From positions 110,047 to 174,046 of the forward strand of contig NZ_JAZDUE010000013.1 of the NCBI RefSeq assembly GCF_036350515.1: a stretch of DNA of 64,000 nt, given 5' to 3'. Every line of letters starts with the position of its first letter. Positions within the stretch are counted from its first letter, which is position 1. The DNA comes from Gordonia prachuapensis. Lineage in GTDB: Bacteria; Actinomycetota; Actinomycetes; Mycobacteriales; Mycobacteriaceae. The position numbers were made by a program, and so were the translations under genes. The notes beneath the pieces are model-generated. The model did no database searches. It was not told where the DNA came from and saw nothing but the letters and a program-made list of their open reading frames with translations. Below, in pieces: positions 16,597-28,646 of this stretch.

Positions 16597-17949
16597 GTGC
16601 GGGGTCGTCTCATGCGTACTGCCCGACTCACCCTTGTCGGTGTCGTCGGGCTCTCGGCCTGCGTGCTCGGCACGACGCTCGGTGCAGGCGTGGCAGCGGC
16701 GGCGCCCTGCGGCAACGGCGGATTCGGGTCGAGTGTGCCCGACACCGGATCACTGGGTTCGAGCGGTTCGCTCGGTTCGACGGGCTCGACCGGTTCACTC
16801 GGCAGTTCCGGAGTCCCCAACATCGGCCCGCAGGGACCGTTGCCACCGTACTTCGGGGTCAGCACCCGCTCGGTCGCCTGGGTCACCGGCCCGCTGAGCC
16901 CGAACCGGACGTTCAGCCGCTTCGGTATCAGCGGCACCGACCTCGGCGTGAGCTGGGACAACGGGCGCGGACAGACGCTGATGGCATTCGGCGACACGTT
17001 CGGAGACTGCAACGCCCTCGGTCAGCAGTGGCGGCACAACGTCTTGCTGCGCACGAATGACGACCGTCTGGCCGACGGTATCCGGGTACCCGACGGGGTG
17101 GTCGGCGACCCCTCGTCCGGCACCGTGATCGCTCCGGGCGAGCCGAACTACGCGCAGGAACTCATTCCCTCGGTGGGCATCTCCGCCATCGAGGTGACGA
17201 CGATCCCGACCGCCGCGATGTCGCTGCCACGGGGCGACGGATTCCGGCAGTACATCAACTACATGTCGGTGCGATCCTGGGGGTCGGCCGGCAACTGGAT
17301 CACCAACTTCTCCGCGATCGCCCATTCCGACGACAACGGCCAGACGTGGCAGACCGACCAGAACACCATCCGCATCAACTCACCGATCTCGCTGGCTCTG
17401 CCCGCGGCGCTGCCCGATGTCGAGTACAACAACGGCAAGTTCCAGCAGAACGCCTACGTCCGCGGGCGGCCGGACATGGCCGATCAGCGCGACTACGTCT
17501 ACCAGTTCGGCACACCCAACGGCAGGTTCGGGGCCGCGTTCCTCGCCCGCTTCAGACCGGCCGACATCCTCGACCTCGACCGCTACGAGTACTGGGGAGG
17601 CGAGGCGCTCGGTTGGGTCGGCCTGGCCGAGATGCCCGATGTCGAGTCGCGCGTCGTGCAGCAACCGGTCACCGAGCTGTCGGTCGCGTGGAGCCCCTAT
17701 CTGGACAAGTACGTGATGCTCGACGGCGACAACGGAATCCGGATGCGCACCGCCGATCGACCCGAAGGACCGTGGAGCGCACCCCGATACCTGGTCGTGC
17801 CCAACACCATCGTCGTCTACGGCCCGATGATGTTGCCGAACTCCCCCGCACTGCAGGGCGACTCCCCCGAGCTCTACTTCAACGCGTCACGGTGGAGCGA
17901 CTACAACGTGATGCTGCTGCGTTCCGATCTCAGCCGGGTGCCGCGGTAA
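16597..17949 (+). CDS. Secreted DUF4185 domain protein
   Basis: This 450-aa protein starts with a clear Sec signal peptide (MRTARLTLVGVVGLSACVLGTTLGAGVAAAAP) and continues into a Ser-Gly-Leu repeat linker (about residues 43-72, GSLGSSG/GSTGS units). The rest matches DUF4185, a predicted beta-propeller found in secreted actinobacterial proteins (TLMAFGDTFGD, NVLLRT, FGAAFLARF, ELSVAWSPYLDKYVM). Function is unknown; the propeller resembles glycoside-binding or hydrolase folds. GTG 16597 has GGAGG at good spacing. An ATG at 16612 inside the signal peptide is an alternative. Confidence 0.85.
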   Translation: MRGRLMRTARLTLVGVVGLSACVLGTTLGAGVAAAAPCGNGGFGSSVPDTGSLGSSGSLGSTGSTGSLGSSGVPNIGPQGPLPPYFGVSTRSVAWVTGPLSPNRTFSRFGISGTDLGVSWDNGRGQTLMAFGDTFGDCNALGQQWRHNVLLRTNDDRLADGIRVPDGVVGDPSSGTVIAPGEPNYAQELIPSVGISAIEVTTIPTAAMSLPRGDGFRQYINYMSVRSWGSAGNWITNFSAIAHSDDNGQTWQTDQNTIRINSPISLALPAALPDVEYNNGKFQQNAYVRGRPDMADQRDYVYQFGTPNGRFGAAFLARFRPADILDLDRYEYWGGEALGWVGLAEMPDVESRVVQQPVTELSVAWSPYLDKYVMLDGDNGIRMRTADRPEGPWSAPRYLVVPNTIVVYGPMMLPNSPALQGDSPELYFNASRWSDYNVMLLRSDLSRVPR

Positions 17950-17958
17950 CGGGACCCG

Positions 17959-20328
<2,370 letters not shown>

Positions 20329-20335
20329 CCGGAGG

Positions 20336-20341
20336 ACCCTA
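20336..20341 (-). promoter_or_regulatory. -10 box TAGGGT for leaderless tex
   Basis: On the minus strand TAGGGT is followed by 7 nt and the GTG at 20328. Confidence 0.5.
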
Positions 20342-20484
20342 CCGAAGTCTGCCGACACTTCCCGGAGGCAGCACCGACGGATGTCGAACGACCCCACCGG
20401 AGCCGGTCTGACGAAGTCCACACGCCGCATGACCTGCGCAGCGATAATCGACAGGTACACCAGGGCCTGCCGAGAGGTGTGACG

Positions 20485-22104
20485 ATGAACGACGTCGATG
20501 TACTCATTGCGGGCGCCGGACCCATCGGCCTCACCGCCGCGATCGAACTGCGACGACACGGTGTGCGGATCCGGATCGTGGACCCACTCGTGGAGCCTCC
20601 CCAGTACGCGAAGGCCGTCGGCATCCAGCCGCGGACACTCGAGATCTTCGAGGGCATGGGAGTGCTGCGTCAGGTCCTGGACGCGGGGCTCGAGATGCGC
20701 GGTCAACTCATGTACGTCAACAGCACCGAGGTCGCCCGCATCGATCTGGAGATGCCCGCCGATGTCCCGTTCCGGTTTCATTGCCTCCCGCAGTATGCGA
20801 CTGAACGGATTCTCGCCGAGCGCCTCGACGATCTCGGCACCACCGTCGACCGCGGCACCCGACTCCTCGGCTTCGACCACGACGCCGACGGGGTGACCGC
20901 CACGCTCGACGGCCCGCAGGGTGAGGAGACGATCCGCTGCGGCTATCTCGTCGGCTGCGATGGTGCGCACAGCACCGTTCGCAAGGGACTGGGCCTCACG
21001 TTCGAGGGTGCCGCGTTCGAGGAGCAGTACATGCTCGGCGACGTCGCGGTGGACTGGTCAGCGCCGCGGGGCTACAGCATCCGGTCGACGCATCAGACCG
21101 ACGGCGTCACCGATGATGGGCTGGTGTGCATCCCGCTTCCGGGGCACCAGCGGTATCGGATGTCGATGGTGGTGCCCGACGAACTGGCGTCCGCATCGTC
21201 GGCACCGGTGGGCGACGGTGTCGCGCACGGCTTCGAAGGCACCCGCAAACCCGGTCTCGAACACATCCAGGCGGTCGTCGATCGACTCGCCCCCGAGCCC
21301 GCCACGGTCTCCGACCTCCGGTGGTCATCGGTCTTCCGTATCAGCCACCGCATCGTCGATTCCTATTCGCGGGGCCGGGTTTTCGTCGCCGGCGATGCCG
21401 CACACATTCATCCGCCGACGGGCGCCCAGGGCATGAACACCGGCATCCAGGACGCGCACAACCTGGCGTGGAAGCTCGCGCTCGCGGTCGACGGCCTCGC
21501 CGCCGACGATCTGCTCGCGACGTATGACGCCGAACGCAGACCGGTCGGTGAAGAGGTCGTCGGCCGCACGGTACGCAACGCCCGGGAGGGCGTCGGCGCC
21601 GACTCGTCGGATCCCTCCTACGTCATGCGTCGCGAAGCGCAGCTACTGATCAGCTACGCGGACAGCCCGATCGTGGGCGCGCCGAACGGTTCTGGCGGGC
21701 CACAGCCCGGTGAGCGGGCGCCCGATGCGAGCGGCCTGACCCGCGAGGTGATCAGCTTCGACATCCGCCTGTATTCGCTGCTGGATCGGCGGGATCACAC
21801 GGCGGTGCTGTACGCGGACCCCGACGCCGGTCCGGCGGAGGTCGTCGACTTCGAGGAACTCGCCGACCGACTACGTCAGGCGGGACGGGACCGGATGGGC
21901 GTCTACGTCGTCGCCTCACCCGAGGCGCAGGTCGGGTCGACCGCGTTGCCGTTGATCCGGGACAGCGCCGGCCTGTTCGCGGCCGGCTATGCTCCGGCCG
22001 GCTCGTCGATCTTCATCGTCCGGCCGGACGGCTACCTCGGGTATCGGGGCCCGACAGCCGACGTCGCCTCGGCGCTCGATCATCTGGCCCTGACGTTTCG
22101 CTGA
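20485..22104 (+). CDS. Class A FAD-dependent monooxygenase (PheA/TfdB-like)
   Basis: This 539-aa flavoprotein hydroxylates an aromatic or polyketide-like substrate using NAD(P)H and oxygen, judging by family. It shows the GxGxxG FAD motif (GAGPIGL, residues 10-16), the GCDGAHS motif, and the GRVFVAGDAAHIHPP ribityl motif (about 297-311), followed by QGMNTGIQDAHNLAWKLA. A thioredoxin-like C-terminal domain typical of phenol hydroxylases is present (about 400-539). GAGAGG precedes the ATG, and GATAAT at 20443-20448 is a candidate -10. It is divergent from tex and convergent with the acyl-CoA ligase. The substrate is unknown. Confidence 0.9.
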   Translation: MNDVDVLIAGAGPIGLTAAIELRRHGVRIRIVDPLVEPPQYAKAVGIQPRTLEIFEGMGVLRQVLDAGLEMRGQLMYVNSTEVARIDLEMPADVPFRFHCLPQYATERILAERLDDLGTTVDRGTRLLGFDHDADGVTATLDGPQGEETIRCGYLVGCDGAHSTVRKGLGLTFEGAAFEEQYMLGDVAVDWSAPRGYSIRSTHQTDGVTDDGLVCIPLPGHQRYRMSMVVPDELASASSAPVGDGVAHGFEGTRKPGLEHIQAVVDRLAPEPATVSDLRWSSVFRISHRIVDSYSRGRVFVAGDAAHIHPPTGAQGMNTGIQDAHNLAWKLALAVDGLAADDLLATYDAERRPVGEEVVGRTVRNAREGVGADSSDPSYVMRREAQLLISYADSPIVGAPNGSGGPQPGERAPDASGLTREVISFDIRLYSLLDRRDHTAVLYADPDAGPAEVVDFEELADRLRQAGRDRMGVYVVASPEAQVGSTALPLIRDSAGLFAAGYAPAGSSIFIVRPDGYLGYRGPTADVASALDHLALTFR

Positions 22105-22107
22105 CAC

Positions 22108-22128
22108 CGCCGGTGGCAACGGCCGGCG
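22108..22128. terminator. Possible bidirectional hairpin between convergent genes
   Basis: CGCCGG (22108-22113) and CCGGCG (22123-22128) form a 6-bp stem with a 9-nt loop between the monooxygenase and acyl-CoA ligase stops. The stem is short, so this is tentative. Confidence 0.35.
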
Positions 22129-22135
22129 CGGGACA

Positions 22136-23647
22136 CTAGGCGCGGACCACCTCGGCGATCATGTCGCGCACCGTTCCCTTGACGACCTTTCCGACACTGT
22201 TGCGCGGCAACGCATCCACCACGTGGATCTCCCGCGGCACCTTGTAGCGCGCCAGTCGTGACCGGCAGAACGTCTCCATTTCCGCGGCATCCAGCGAGGC
22301 GCCCGGAGTCGCCACGACGACGGCGACGGGCTGCTCGCCGTAGGTGTCGTCGGGCCGACCGACCACCGCGGCCTCCGCCACCGCGGGGTGACGCAGGATG
22401 ACGTTCTCGACTTCCTGCGGATAGATGTTCTCTCCGCCGCGGATGATGATGTCCTTCACGCGGTCGACGAGATACAGGTATCCGTCCTCGTCCAGTCTGC
22501 CGACGTCTCCGGTTCGCAACCAGCCGTCCTGCAGCGCATCGGCGGTCGCCTCCGGACGGCCGAGGTACCCACGCATCACGTTCGGTCCGTGGACCTCGAC
22601 CTCGCCGGATTCTCCGACGGACCGCACCACCCCCTCGGCGACGATGCGGATGTCGACGCCCGGCAACGCCAGGCCGACCGAGCCCGACCGTCGTTCACCC
22701 GCAACGGGATTGATGGTGCAGGCGGCGGAGGTCTCCGACAGCCCGTAGCCCTCGACGACCGGAACGCCGTAGCGATCCTCGAACGCCGAGATCAGCCCGG
22801 GCGGCATCGGGGCCGCACCGCAGACCACGAACCGCAGGGGGTTCGCCTCGACGACGACGTCGGCGGGCAGGTTGGCGAGCATGGCGTAGATCGTGGGAAC
22901 ACCAGAGGTGAAGGTGGGCTGTTCCTCGGCGACGATCCCCCAGAACGCGGCCGGGTCGAACCGCGGTGCGATCATCGAGCTGCCGCCGACAAGCAGCGGC
23001 GACACGATGCTCGCCATGATCCCGTTGATGTGGAACAGCGGCAGGATGAGGAGGGCACGGTCAGCAGATGTCATGCCGAACCATTCGATGACCATCGACG
23101 CCATGGCGGTGAGGTTGGCGTGGTCGAGGATGACACCCTTGGGCCGCCCGGTGGTGCCGCTCGTGTAGATGAGCAGCGCGACGTCAGCTGCGTCGGCACC
23201 GTGGACCGTCGAAGCACCGGACGTCGCTCCCAGATCCGCCACCGGGACCACTGTCGCTGTGGCGTCGCCGAGCTTCGTTACGCTCGCCTCATCGGCCACG
23301 ACGACCGCGGAGTGGGAGTCGGTGAGCTGGTAGAGAGCCTCGTCGGAGGTGAGTGCCGGGTTCATCGGGGTGCATGCCGCACCGAGTCGCCATGCGGCGA
23401 ACATCGACACCACGAGTTCCACGCGGTTGGGCATCATCACCGCCACGACATCGCCACGCCGAACCCCGAGGGCCGAGAAGTGACCCGCCGCCCGCGACAC
23501 GGCGTCGGCGAAGTCGGCGTTGCTCAACGTGGTCTCGCTGTCGGCAAGACACCGGCCGTCGGGCTCGGCGCTCGCACGCCGATCGGGCAGAGTGGCAATG
23601 GCGTCGGTGTCCAAGACGGGATCCTCTCGGTGGACGTGGTCGGTCAC
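22136..23647 (-). CDS. AMP-forming acyl-CoA synthetase (FadD-like)
   Basis: A 503-aa class I adenylate-forming enzyme that activates a carboxylic acid to acyl-AMP and then acyl-CoA. The P-loop is IYTSGTTGRPKG (about 160-171), the motif GYGLSETSA lies near residue 305, the hinge/A8 region YLYLVDRVKDIIIRGGENIYP is near 400, and the catalytic lysine is in NSVGKVVKG near the C-terminus. No carrier-protein domain is present. It is divergent from the PucR regulator and next to the GMC/aldehyde dehydrogenase pair, which suggests it activates the acid they produce. The exact chain length or ring substrate is unknown. Confidence 0.9.
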   Translation of the reverse strand: MTDHVHREDPVLDTDAIATLPDRRASAEPDGRCLADSETTLSNADFADAVSRAAGHFSALGVRRGDVVAVMMPNRVELVVSMFAAWRLGAACTPMNPALTSDEALYQLTDSHSAVVVADEASVTKLGDATATVVPVADLGATSGASTVHGADAADVALLIYTSGTTGRPKGVILDHANLTAMASMVIEWFGMTSADRALLILPLFHINGIMASIVSPLLVGGSSMIAPRFDPAAFWGIVAEEQPTFTSGVPTIYAMLANLPADVVVEANPLRFVVCGAAPMPPGLISAFEDRYGVPVVEGYGLSETSAACTINPVAGERRSGSVGLALPGVDIRIVAEGVVRSVGESGEVEVHGPNVMRGYLGRPEATADALQDGWLRTGDVGRLDEDGYLYLVDRVKDIIIRGGENIYPQEVENVILRHPAVAEAAVVGRPDDTYGEQPVAVVVATPGASLDAAEMETFCRSRLARYKVPREIHVVDALPRNSVGKVVKGTVRDMIAEVVRA

Positions 23648-23758
23648 GCAGGTCGTGATCGGATGCTCGACCTTGAAACTAGGCGCGGCGGCGTCCCGAC
23701 ACGATGTGCAACCAACCGCATCGGGTGCCGCCGATTGTGCGCCCGCACATCGCGGTCA

Positions 23759-23764
23759 TAGCAT
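23759..23764 (+). promoter_or_regulatory. -10 box TAGCAT for leaderless pucR-like gene
   Basis: TAGCAT is followed by 6 nt and the ATG at 23771, without a ribosome site. Confidence 0.45.
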
Positions 23765-23770
23765 CGGTTC

Positions 23771-25039
23771 ATGAGCACGTCGGTTCCGTCGACGACCGAG
23801 CACTACGTCGCTGCCATCGCCGACCGCATCCTCGCGACCGCGGACGCCGCGATCGAGGAGATGAACACGGCAGTGGCGGAGGGTGCGCCGGCCCTGGCCG
23901 ACGACGCCGCCATCGCGCGCGACACCGTCGCGTCCAATCGGCTGACCCTGCTGCACTTCCTGCATTCGGTGGCCGTACGGCCCGACCGTCCCGTTCCGGT
24001 GCAGGTGCCGCCCGAGGCCGTCGACAAGGCGCGCAATCTGGTTCGGCGCGGGGTGGACCTCGACGTGGTCATCCAGGCCTACCGGTTCGGGCAGGAATCG
24101 TTGTGGCGCCGGTGGATGTCGGTGGCCGCCGACATCGTCGAGGACCGGGTCGAATTGATCGACGTGTTGCAGCGAAGTGCCGACCTCGTGTTCAGCTACA
24201 TCAATGATGTACTGGCCCTCGAGGTCTCAGAGATTCAGCACCAACGAGATGAACTCAACCAGGGCGGGATGACCCGGCGCGCGGAGACGATCCGTCTGCT
24301 TCTCGATGGCGCGCCGGTGGACCCGGCGATCGCTACTGCGCGACTCGGTTACCCGGTGTCCGGCCCCCATACGTTCGTGGCGATCTGGTCGTCGGAAGCC
24401 GGTTCGGAAGCACTCGAGCGCACGGCCGGCGACATCGCCGGACGGCTCGGTGTCCGCTGGGTGAGTCATCCGGCCGGGACCGGGCAGTTGTGGATGTGGC
24501 TGGCGGCCGACAGCCAGGTCGACGACGCCCGGTGGCGCTCGGCGACCTCCGACGTCGCCTCGGGTGTCGACGTGCTCATCGGGCCGTCGGCTGCGGGTCC
24601 CGACGGCTTTCGCCGCGTCCACCACCGCACGGTCGATGTCCAATCGCTCGCGATCCAGGAGTCGACATCCGGTGGGCGGGTCCTGACCTACGACGAACTG
24701 ATGCCCGCCGCACTCGCCGCCCAGGACATGCCACGGGCCGCCGAGTTCGTTCGCGATGCGCTCGGTGGCCTCGCCGATATCGACCCGGCGCTGGACCCGC
24801 TGCGCGAGACGGTGCGCGTCTATCTCGAACACGGCGAATCCGCGCCGCGGGCGGCGGAACAACTGTTCGCGCACCGGAACACGATCCTGCAACGGGTGGC
24901 GCGTGCCGAGGCGTTGATGGGCCGGCCGATCGAGACCCGGCGGTTGCAGGTGTTCCTCGCGCTCGAACTGCACCATCGGCTCGGTCGTGCTGTCCTCTCG
25001 TCCGTCGGCGGGCCGAAGGGCGGGGCGCGGTCGGGGTGA
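23771..25039 (+). CDS. PucR family transcriptional regulator
   Basis: A 422-aa regulator with the CdaR/PucR layout: an N-terminal helical sensory region (about 1-160), a GGDEF-like central part and the C-terminal PucR helix-turn-helix (VYLEHGESAPRAAEQLFAHRNTILQRVARAEALMG). PucR proteins commonly activate catabolic operons in response to a pathway compound. It lies between the divergent acyl-CoA ligase and the convergent GMC/aldehyde dehydrogenase pair, so these are its most likely targets. The last codons lie inside a terminator hairpin shared with the converging operon. Confidence 0.88.
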   Translation: MSTSVPSTTEHYVAAIADRILATADAAIEEMNTAVAEGAPALADDAAIARDTVASNRLTLLHFLHSVAVRPDRPVPVQVPPEAVDKARNLVRRGVDLDVVIQAYRFGQESLWRRWMSVAADIVEDRVELIDVLQRSADLVFSYINDVLALEVSEIQHQRDELNQGGMTRRAETIRLLLDGAPVDPAIATARLGYPVSGPHTFVAIWSSEAGSEALERTAGDIAGRLGVRWVSHPAGTGQLWMWLAADSQVDDARWRSATSDVASGVDVLIGPSAAGPDGFRRVHHRTVDVQSLAIQESTSGGRVLTYDELMPAALAAQDMPRAAEFVRDALGGLADIDPALDPLRETVRVYLEHGESAPRAAEQLFAHRNTILQRVARAEALMGRPIETRRLQVFLALELHHRLGRAVLSSVGGPKGGARSG

Positions 25040-25048
25040 CCGCGCCCC
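25022..25048. terminator. Bidirectional terminator between pucR-like and GMC genes
   Basis: GGGGCGCGGTC and GACCGCGCCCC form a perfect 11-bp stem with a 5-nt loop. The pucR-like stop codon (25037-25039) is inside the hairpin, and the GMC gene stop is 9 nt beyond it. Confidence 0.75.
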
Positions 25049-25056
25049 ACCCGGGG

Positions 25057-27027
25057 TCAGCTCTCGTCGGCGAGGATCGCGTGCGCCGTGCGCCGTGCGA
25101 GGGTCATGGTGGTGACCATCGGGTTGACCGACGAGCAGGTGGGCATGCCACTCGCGTCGGCGATCCAGACGCCGCGTGCGTCGTGCACCTGACCGTGGAT
25201 GTCGGCGACGCTCGTCGCGGGGTCGGCACCCAGCGCGGCGCTGCCCATCTGATGAGCGCTGAAGGCGACCAATCCACCGGGGCCCATGGGCAGCGAGTCC
25301 AGCTGCGTGATGAACTCCTCGACGTCGTCGCCGCGGCGCCACGGCGCAGTGGGTTGCCCACCGACCCAGATGGTGTCGGCGCCGGCCGCGACGTGCATGC
25401 GGACGCACGCAGCTGCCGCGGAGTGGAACGTCCGCTGATCGCTCTCGTCGTCGAACGGATACGTCGCCACCGAGCGGCCGTCGTCGTCGATGCTGATGCG
25501 TCCGGTTCCCTGGTCCTCGATGATGAACACCCAATCGGCCCGCGATCGGTATCGAGCGGTGAGCTCTTTGTGTCCGGCGGCCGACGTCCATGGGGTCACC
25601 GACGCATACAGTCCCGGGAACTGTTGGACGCCCTCGATGAGGAAGGCGTTGACATCCCCTGTGCCGGAGCCGAACTCGTTCATGATTCCGGCCTGCGCCG
25701 GGCCGGTGAACGGCGCGAGGTCCTCATCACCGTAGAGCCCGCTGACCAGTCCGGCGGGGTGCAGTCGCAGGCGGGTGCCGGCGGCGGGGCCACCGATGCC
25801 CGACCGCAGCAACAGCGCAGGTGACTCCATGCTGCCCGCGGCGACCACGACTGTCGGTGCGGCCACGGTGACGCTGTGGCGAACCTGGCCGCCGTCGTCG
25901 ACGATGTCGACCAGAACACCTGTGGCAGCGCCGTTCTCGACCAGCACTCGGCGGGCGCGAGCACGCACGATCATCTGGGCGCCGGCGTCGCTGGCGTCTT
26001 GCAGGAAGGTGCGCATCGTGCCCTGCTTGGCGCCGGTCGCGTCACCGTAGCCGCTGAACCCGGCCAGCTGTGGGTCGAAGAGCTCCGGGTCCACGTTCAG
26101 ATTGGCGTGGCGGTACGACCATCCGAGTGCCTCGGCCCCGATCGACAGCTTGGTGTGCGGGCCGTTCTGGAAGGCGACCTTGTCGTTGGCCTTGATCCGG
26201 GTCATCACGGCCTGGACGTGCTCCTCGAACTCGTCGGTGGCGACGTCGGTGAGTCCGAACTCGTCCGCCCAGCGCTTGCGCAGCCGGTCCGGCAGCGGAA
26301 CGGAGTTCGACCAGTTGAGCGTCGAACCACCACCGACGGCGCCGCCGGCGACCACGTTGACCATGCCGTCGGCGGTCTGGAAGACACCGCCGTTGAGGCA
26401 GAGTTGCTGGTAGGCGACGAGTTCGGTGAGCCCGAAATCGGCCTCGGTGTGATACGCACCGGCTTCGAGGACGATGACACGCTTGCCCGCCGTGGCGAGT
26501 TCGGCCGCCGCGACACCTCCACCCGAACCCGATCCGACGACGACGGCGTCGCACTCGATGACTTCGTCGGCCGCGGTCTCCCGGGTGGTCAGGGTCGCGG
26601 ATCGACGGTTGGCGATCTGCGGGACACCGGGGACACCCATGCCGTCGAGCAGCGGAGAGTGACCATCGGCATCAGCGATCGCGTAGGAGAAATTGATCGC
26701 CAGCTGCCGCACCGCGCCGATACCGACCGCCGCCTCGGGCGCGATCCGCGACACCACGCCGACCAGGGTCTCGCGGATGTGCAGAGGCTGGTTCTTCAGT
26801 CCGGTGAGGACGAAGGTGTCGATGAGTTCCATCAGCCCGGCCAACTGGTCGGCCGGGAGTTTCTCGGTCAGGTACTGCTCGACGGCCTGATGGGCGCCCA
26901 GCGAGCTTCCGGTGGTGGTGAAGAAGCCGTGCGGGTCGTCACCTTCGTGCGCAACGTCGGCGACGAACGTGTCGACCAGCGCCGCGAGTGTGGCGCGGCG
27001 GACGTCGGTGAACTGTGTTTCGGTCAT
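25057..27027 (-). CDS. GMC family FAD oxidoreductase (alcohol oxidase/dehydrogenase-like)
   Basis: This 656-aa flavoprotein has an N-terminal helical region of about 150 residues, the FAD-binding GSGSGGG loop (about 162-168), the GGAVGGGSTLNWSN segment typical of GMC enzymes, and the C-terminal GMC domain with AFSAHQMGSAALG and SVNPMVTTMTLA. The long N-terminal extension resembles long-chain fatty alcohol oxidases. Family members oxidise alcohols to aldehydes. An aldehyde dehydrogenase gene lies 44 nt upstream in the same direction, so the pair would carry alcohol to carboxylate. Electron acceptor and chain length cannot be read from sequence. Confidence 0.88.
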   Translation of the reverse strand: MTETQFTDVRRATLAALVDTFVADVAHEGDDPHGFFTTTGSSLGAHQAVEQYLTEKLPADQLAGLMELIDTFVLTGLKNQPLHIRETLVGVVSRIAPEAAVGIGAVRQLAINFSYAIADADGHSPLLDGMGVPGVPQIANRRSATLTTRETAADEVIECDAVVVGSGSGGGVAAAELATAGKRVIVLEAGAYHTEADFGLTELVAYQQLCLNGGVFQTADGMVNVVAGGAVGGGSTLNWSNSVPLPDRLRKRWADEFGLTDVATDEFEEHVQAVMTRIKANDKVAFQNGPHTKLSIGAEALGWSYRHANLNVDPELFDPQLAGFSGYGDATGAKQGTMRTFLQDASDAGAQMIVRARARRVLVENGAATGVLVDIVDDGGQVRHSVTVAAPTVVVAAGSMESPALLLRSGIGGPAAGTRLRLHPAGLVSGLYGDEDLAPFTGPAQAGIMNEFGSGTGDVNAFLIEGVQQFPGLYASVTPWTSAAGHKELTARYRSRADWVFIIEDQGTGRISIDDDGRSVATYPFDDESDQRTFHSAAAACVRMHVAAGADTIWVGGQPTAPWRRGDDVEEFITQLDSLPMGPGGLVAFSAHQMGSAALGADPATSVADIHGQVHDARGVWIADASGMPTCSSVNPMVTTMTLARRTAHAILADES

Positions 27028-27071
27028 CTCGGTCTCTCTGTGATTCGTGGAAGGAGTTGGGCAGCAGTGGA

Positions 27072-28493
27072 TCAGGGCAACTGAAGGGACATGGTCTCGA
27101 GGAAGTCGTCGAACCCTGCTTCACCGAGTTCGCGACCGTTGCCGGACTGCTTGACCCCTCCGAAGGGAGCGTGGATGTTGAACGCGCCGTCGTTGATCTG
27201 CACCTGACCGGACTCGAGGCGCTGCCCGAACGCGACCGCACGGTCGACGTCCGCCGAGTACACGCCGGCGTTCAGGCCGTAGATCGTGTCGTTGGCGAGG
27301 GCGACTGCCTCGTCCTCGGTCTCGTAGGTCTGGATGACGAGCACCGGGCCGAAGATCTCCTCGGTGACGATGCGCATGTCCGGAGTGGTGTCGGTGAACA
27401 CCGTCGGACGCACGTAGAAGCCGCCGTCGAGTCCCTCGGGCGCGTCCGGGCCACCGGCGAGCAGCGTGGCACCTTCCTCGATGCCGGTGCGGATGTAGCC
27501 GCGCACCCGCTCCAGCTGTGTCGCGGACACCACCGGCCCGATGACGGCCGCCGGGTCGAACGGGTTGCCGACCGTGACCTGTTCCGCCGCGGCCTTCGCA
27601 ATCGCCTCATACTCGGCCTTGCGCGCGGCGGGCACGATGAGTCGGGTCAGTGCGATGCACGTCTGGCCGGAGTTGAGGTAGCAGGCGTTGGAGACGGCGG
27701 TGACTGCCGCCACGGGATCGGCGTCGTCGAGCACCACGAACGGGGACTTGCCGCCGAGCTCGAGTGCGACGCGCTTGACGGTGTCGGCGGCGACCGCTCC
27801 GATGCGTTTGCCGGCAGCGGTCGACCCGGTGAAGGTGACCATGTCGACGTCGGGGTGTGCCACCATCGCCTCGCCGACCGTGGGGCCGTAGCCGGTGACG
27901 AGGTTGAACACGCCGGGCGGCAGTCCGATCGTCTCGAAGATCTCGGCGAGTGCCAGCGCGTTCAGCGGCGCCACCTCGCTCGGCTTGGCCACGACCGTGC
28001 AGCCGACGGCGAGCGCCGGTGCGACCTTGGCCATGATCTGGTGCAGCGGGTAGTTCCACGGGGTGATCGAGGCCACGACGCCGATCGGCTTGCGCACCAC
28101 CAGCGAGTTGTACACACGTTCGGAGAAGGTGAAGTCCAGCGCGATCTGCTGCACCGACGACAGCGTCATCATCGGCAGGCCCACCTGCACCACGTTGCTG
28201 GTCGCGTACGGCATGCCGACCTCACGGCTGATCAGTCCCGCGATCTCGTTCTGCCGACGGGCGAGTTCCTCGGCAGCCAGTTTCAGATACCCGACCCGCT
28301 CGGCGACATCGAGCGACGACCAACCAGGGAATGCCGTGCGTGCCGCGGCCACCGCCTTGTCGACGTCGGACGACGTTCCGGCGGGGACGGTCGCCATCAC
28401 CTCGCCGCTGCCGGCGTCGGTGACGTCGATGGTTTCGGTCGACTCGGATTCAATCCATGAACCGTCGATGAAATGGGTGGAGCGGGTGATCAT
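27072..28493 (-). CDS. NAD(P)-dependent aldehyde dehydrogenase
   Basis: A 473-aa aldehyde dehydrogenase. The catalytic glutamate is in LELGGKSP (about Glu242) and the nucleophile in NSGQTC (about Cys276). The cofactor motif FTGSTAAGKRIG and the EEIFGPVL segment are intact. AGGAGG precedes the ATG. It is the first gene of a two-gene unit with the GMC oxidoreductase and presumably oxidises the aldehyde product to acid, which the nearby acyl-CoA ligase could activate. Confidence 0.95.
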   Translation of the reverse strand: MITRSTHFIDGSWIESESTETIDVTDAGSGEVMATVPAGTSSDVDKAVAAARTAFPGWSSLDVAERVGYLKLAAEELARRQNEIAGLISREVGMPYATSNVVQVGLPMMTLSSVQQIALDFTFSERVYNSLVVRKPIGVVASITPWNYPLHQIMAKVAPALAVGCTVVAKPSEVAPLNALALAEIFETIGLPPGVFNLVTGYGPTVGEAMVAHPDVDMVTFTGSTAAGKRIGAVAADTVKRVALELGGKSPFVVLDDADPVAAVTAVSNACYLNSGQTCIALTRLIVPAARKAEYEAIAKAAAEQVTVGNPFDPAAVIGPVVSATQLERVRGYIRTGIEEGATLLAGGPDAPEGLDGGFYVRPTVFTDTTPDMRIVTEEIFGPVLVIQTYETEDEAVALANDTIYGLNAGVYSADVDRAVAFGQRLESGQVQINDGAFNIHAPFGGVKQSGNGRELGEAGFDDFLETMSLQLP

Positions 28494-28591
28494 GCACGCC
28501 TCCTGGGATCGATGTGGCTTCGGTCACCACATCGTGGGGCACACGGATCACACCGGCGATGTGCGGTCGCACGACGTGTTCGCTCGGCGAT

Positions 28592-28617
28592 GGGCACCCG
28601 CACACCGGTGGGTGCCC
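28592..28617 (-). terminator. Terminator hairpin after the hypothetical gene
   Basis: GGGCACCC (28592-28599) and GGGTGCCC (28610-28617) form a perfect 8-bp stem with a 10-nt loop, 30 nt after the stop of the 234-aa hypothetical gene. The rest of 28494-28646 holds the aldehyde dehydrogenase leader and nothing else I recognise. Confidence 0.6.
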
Positions 28618-28646
28618 GAGCAACCTCCCGGGGTGAGCCAGGCCCT

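Noticed and set aside
20329..20970. Longer N-terminus for Tex
   Set aside because: The frame continues through the divergent promoter into the monooxygenase gene; the Tex family and a leaderless -10 support GTG 20328.
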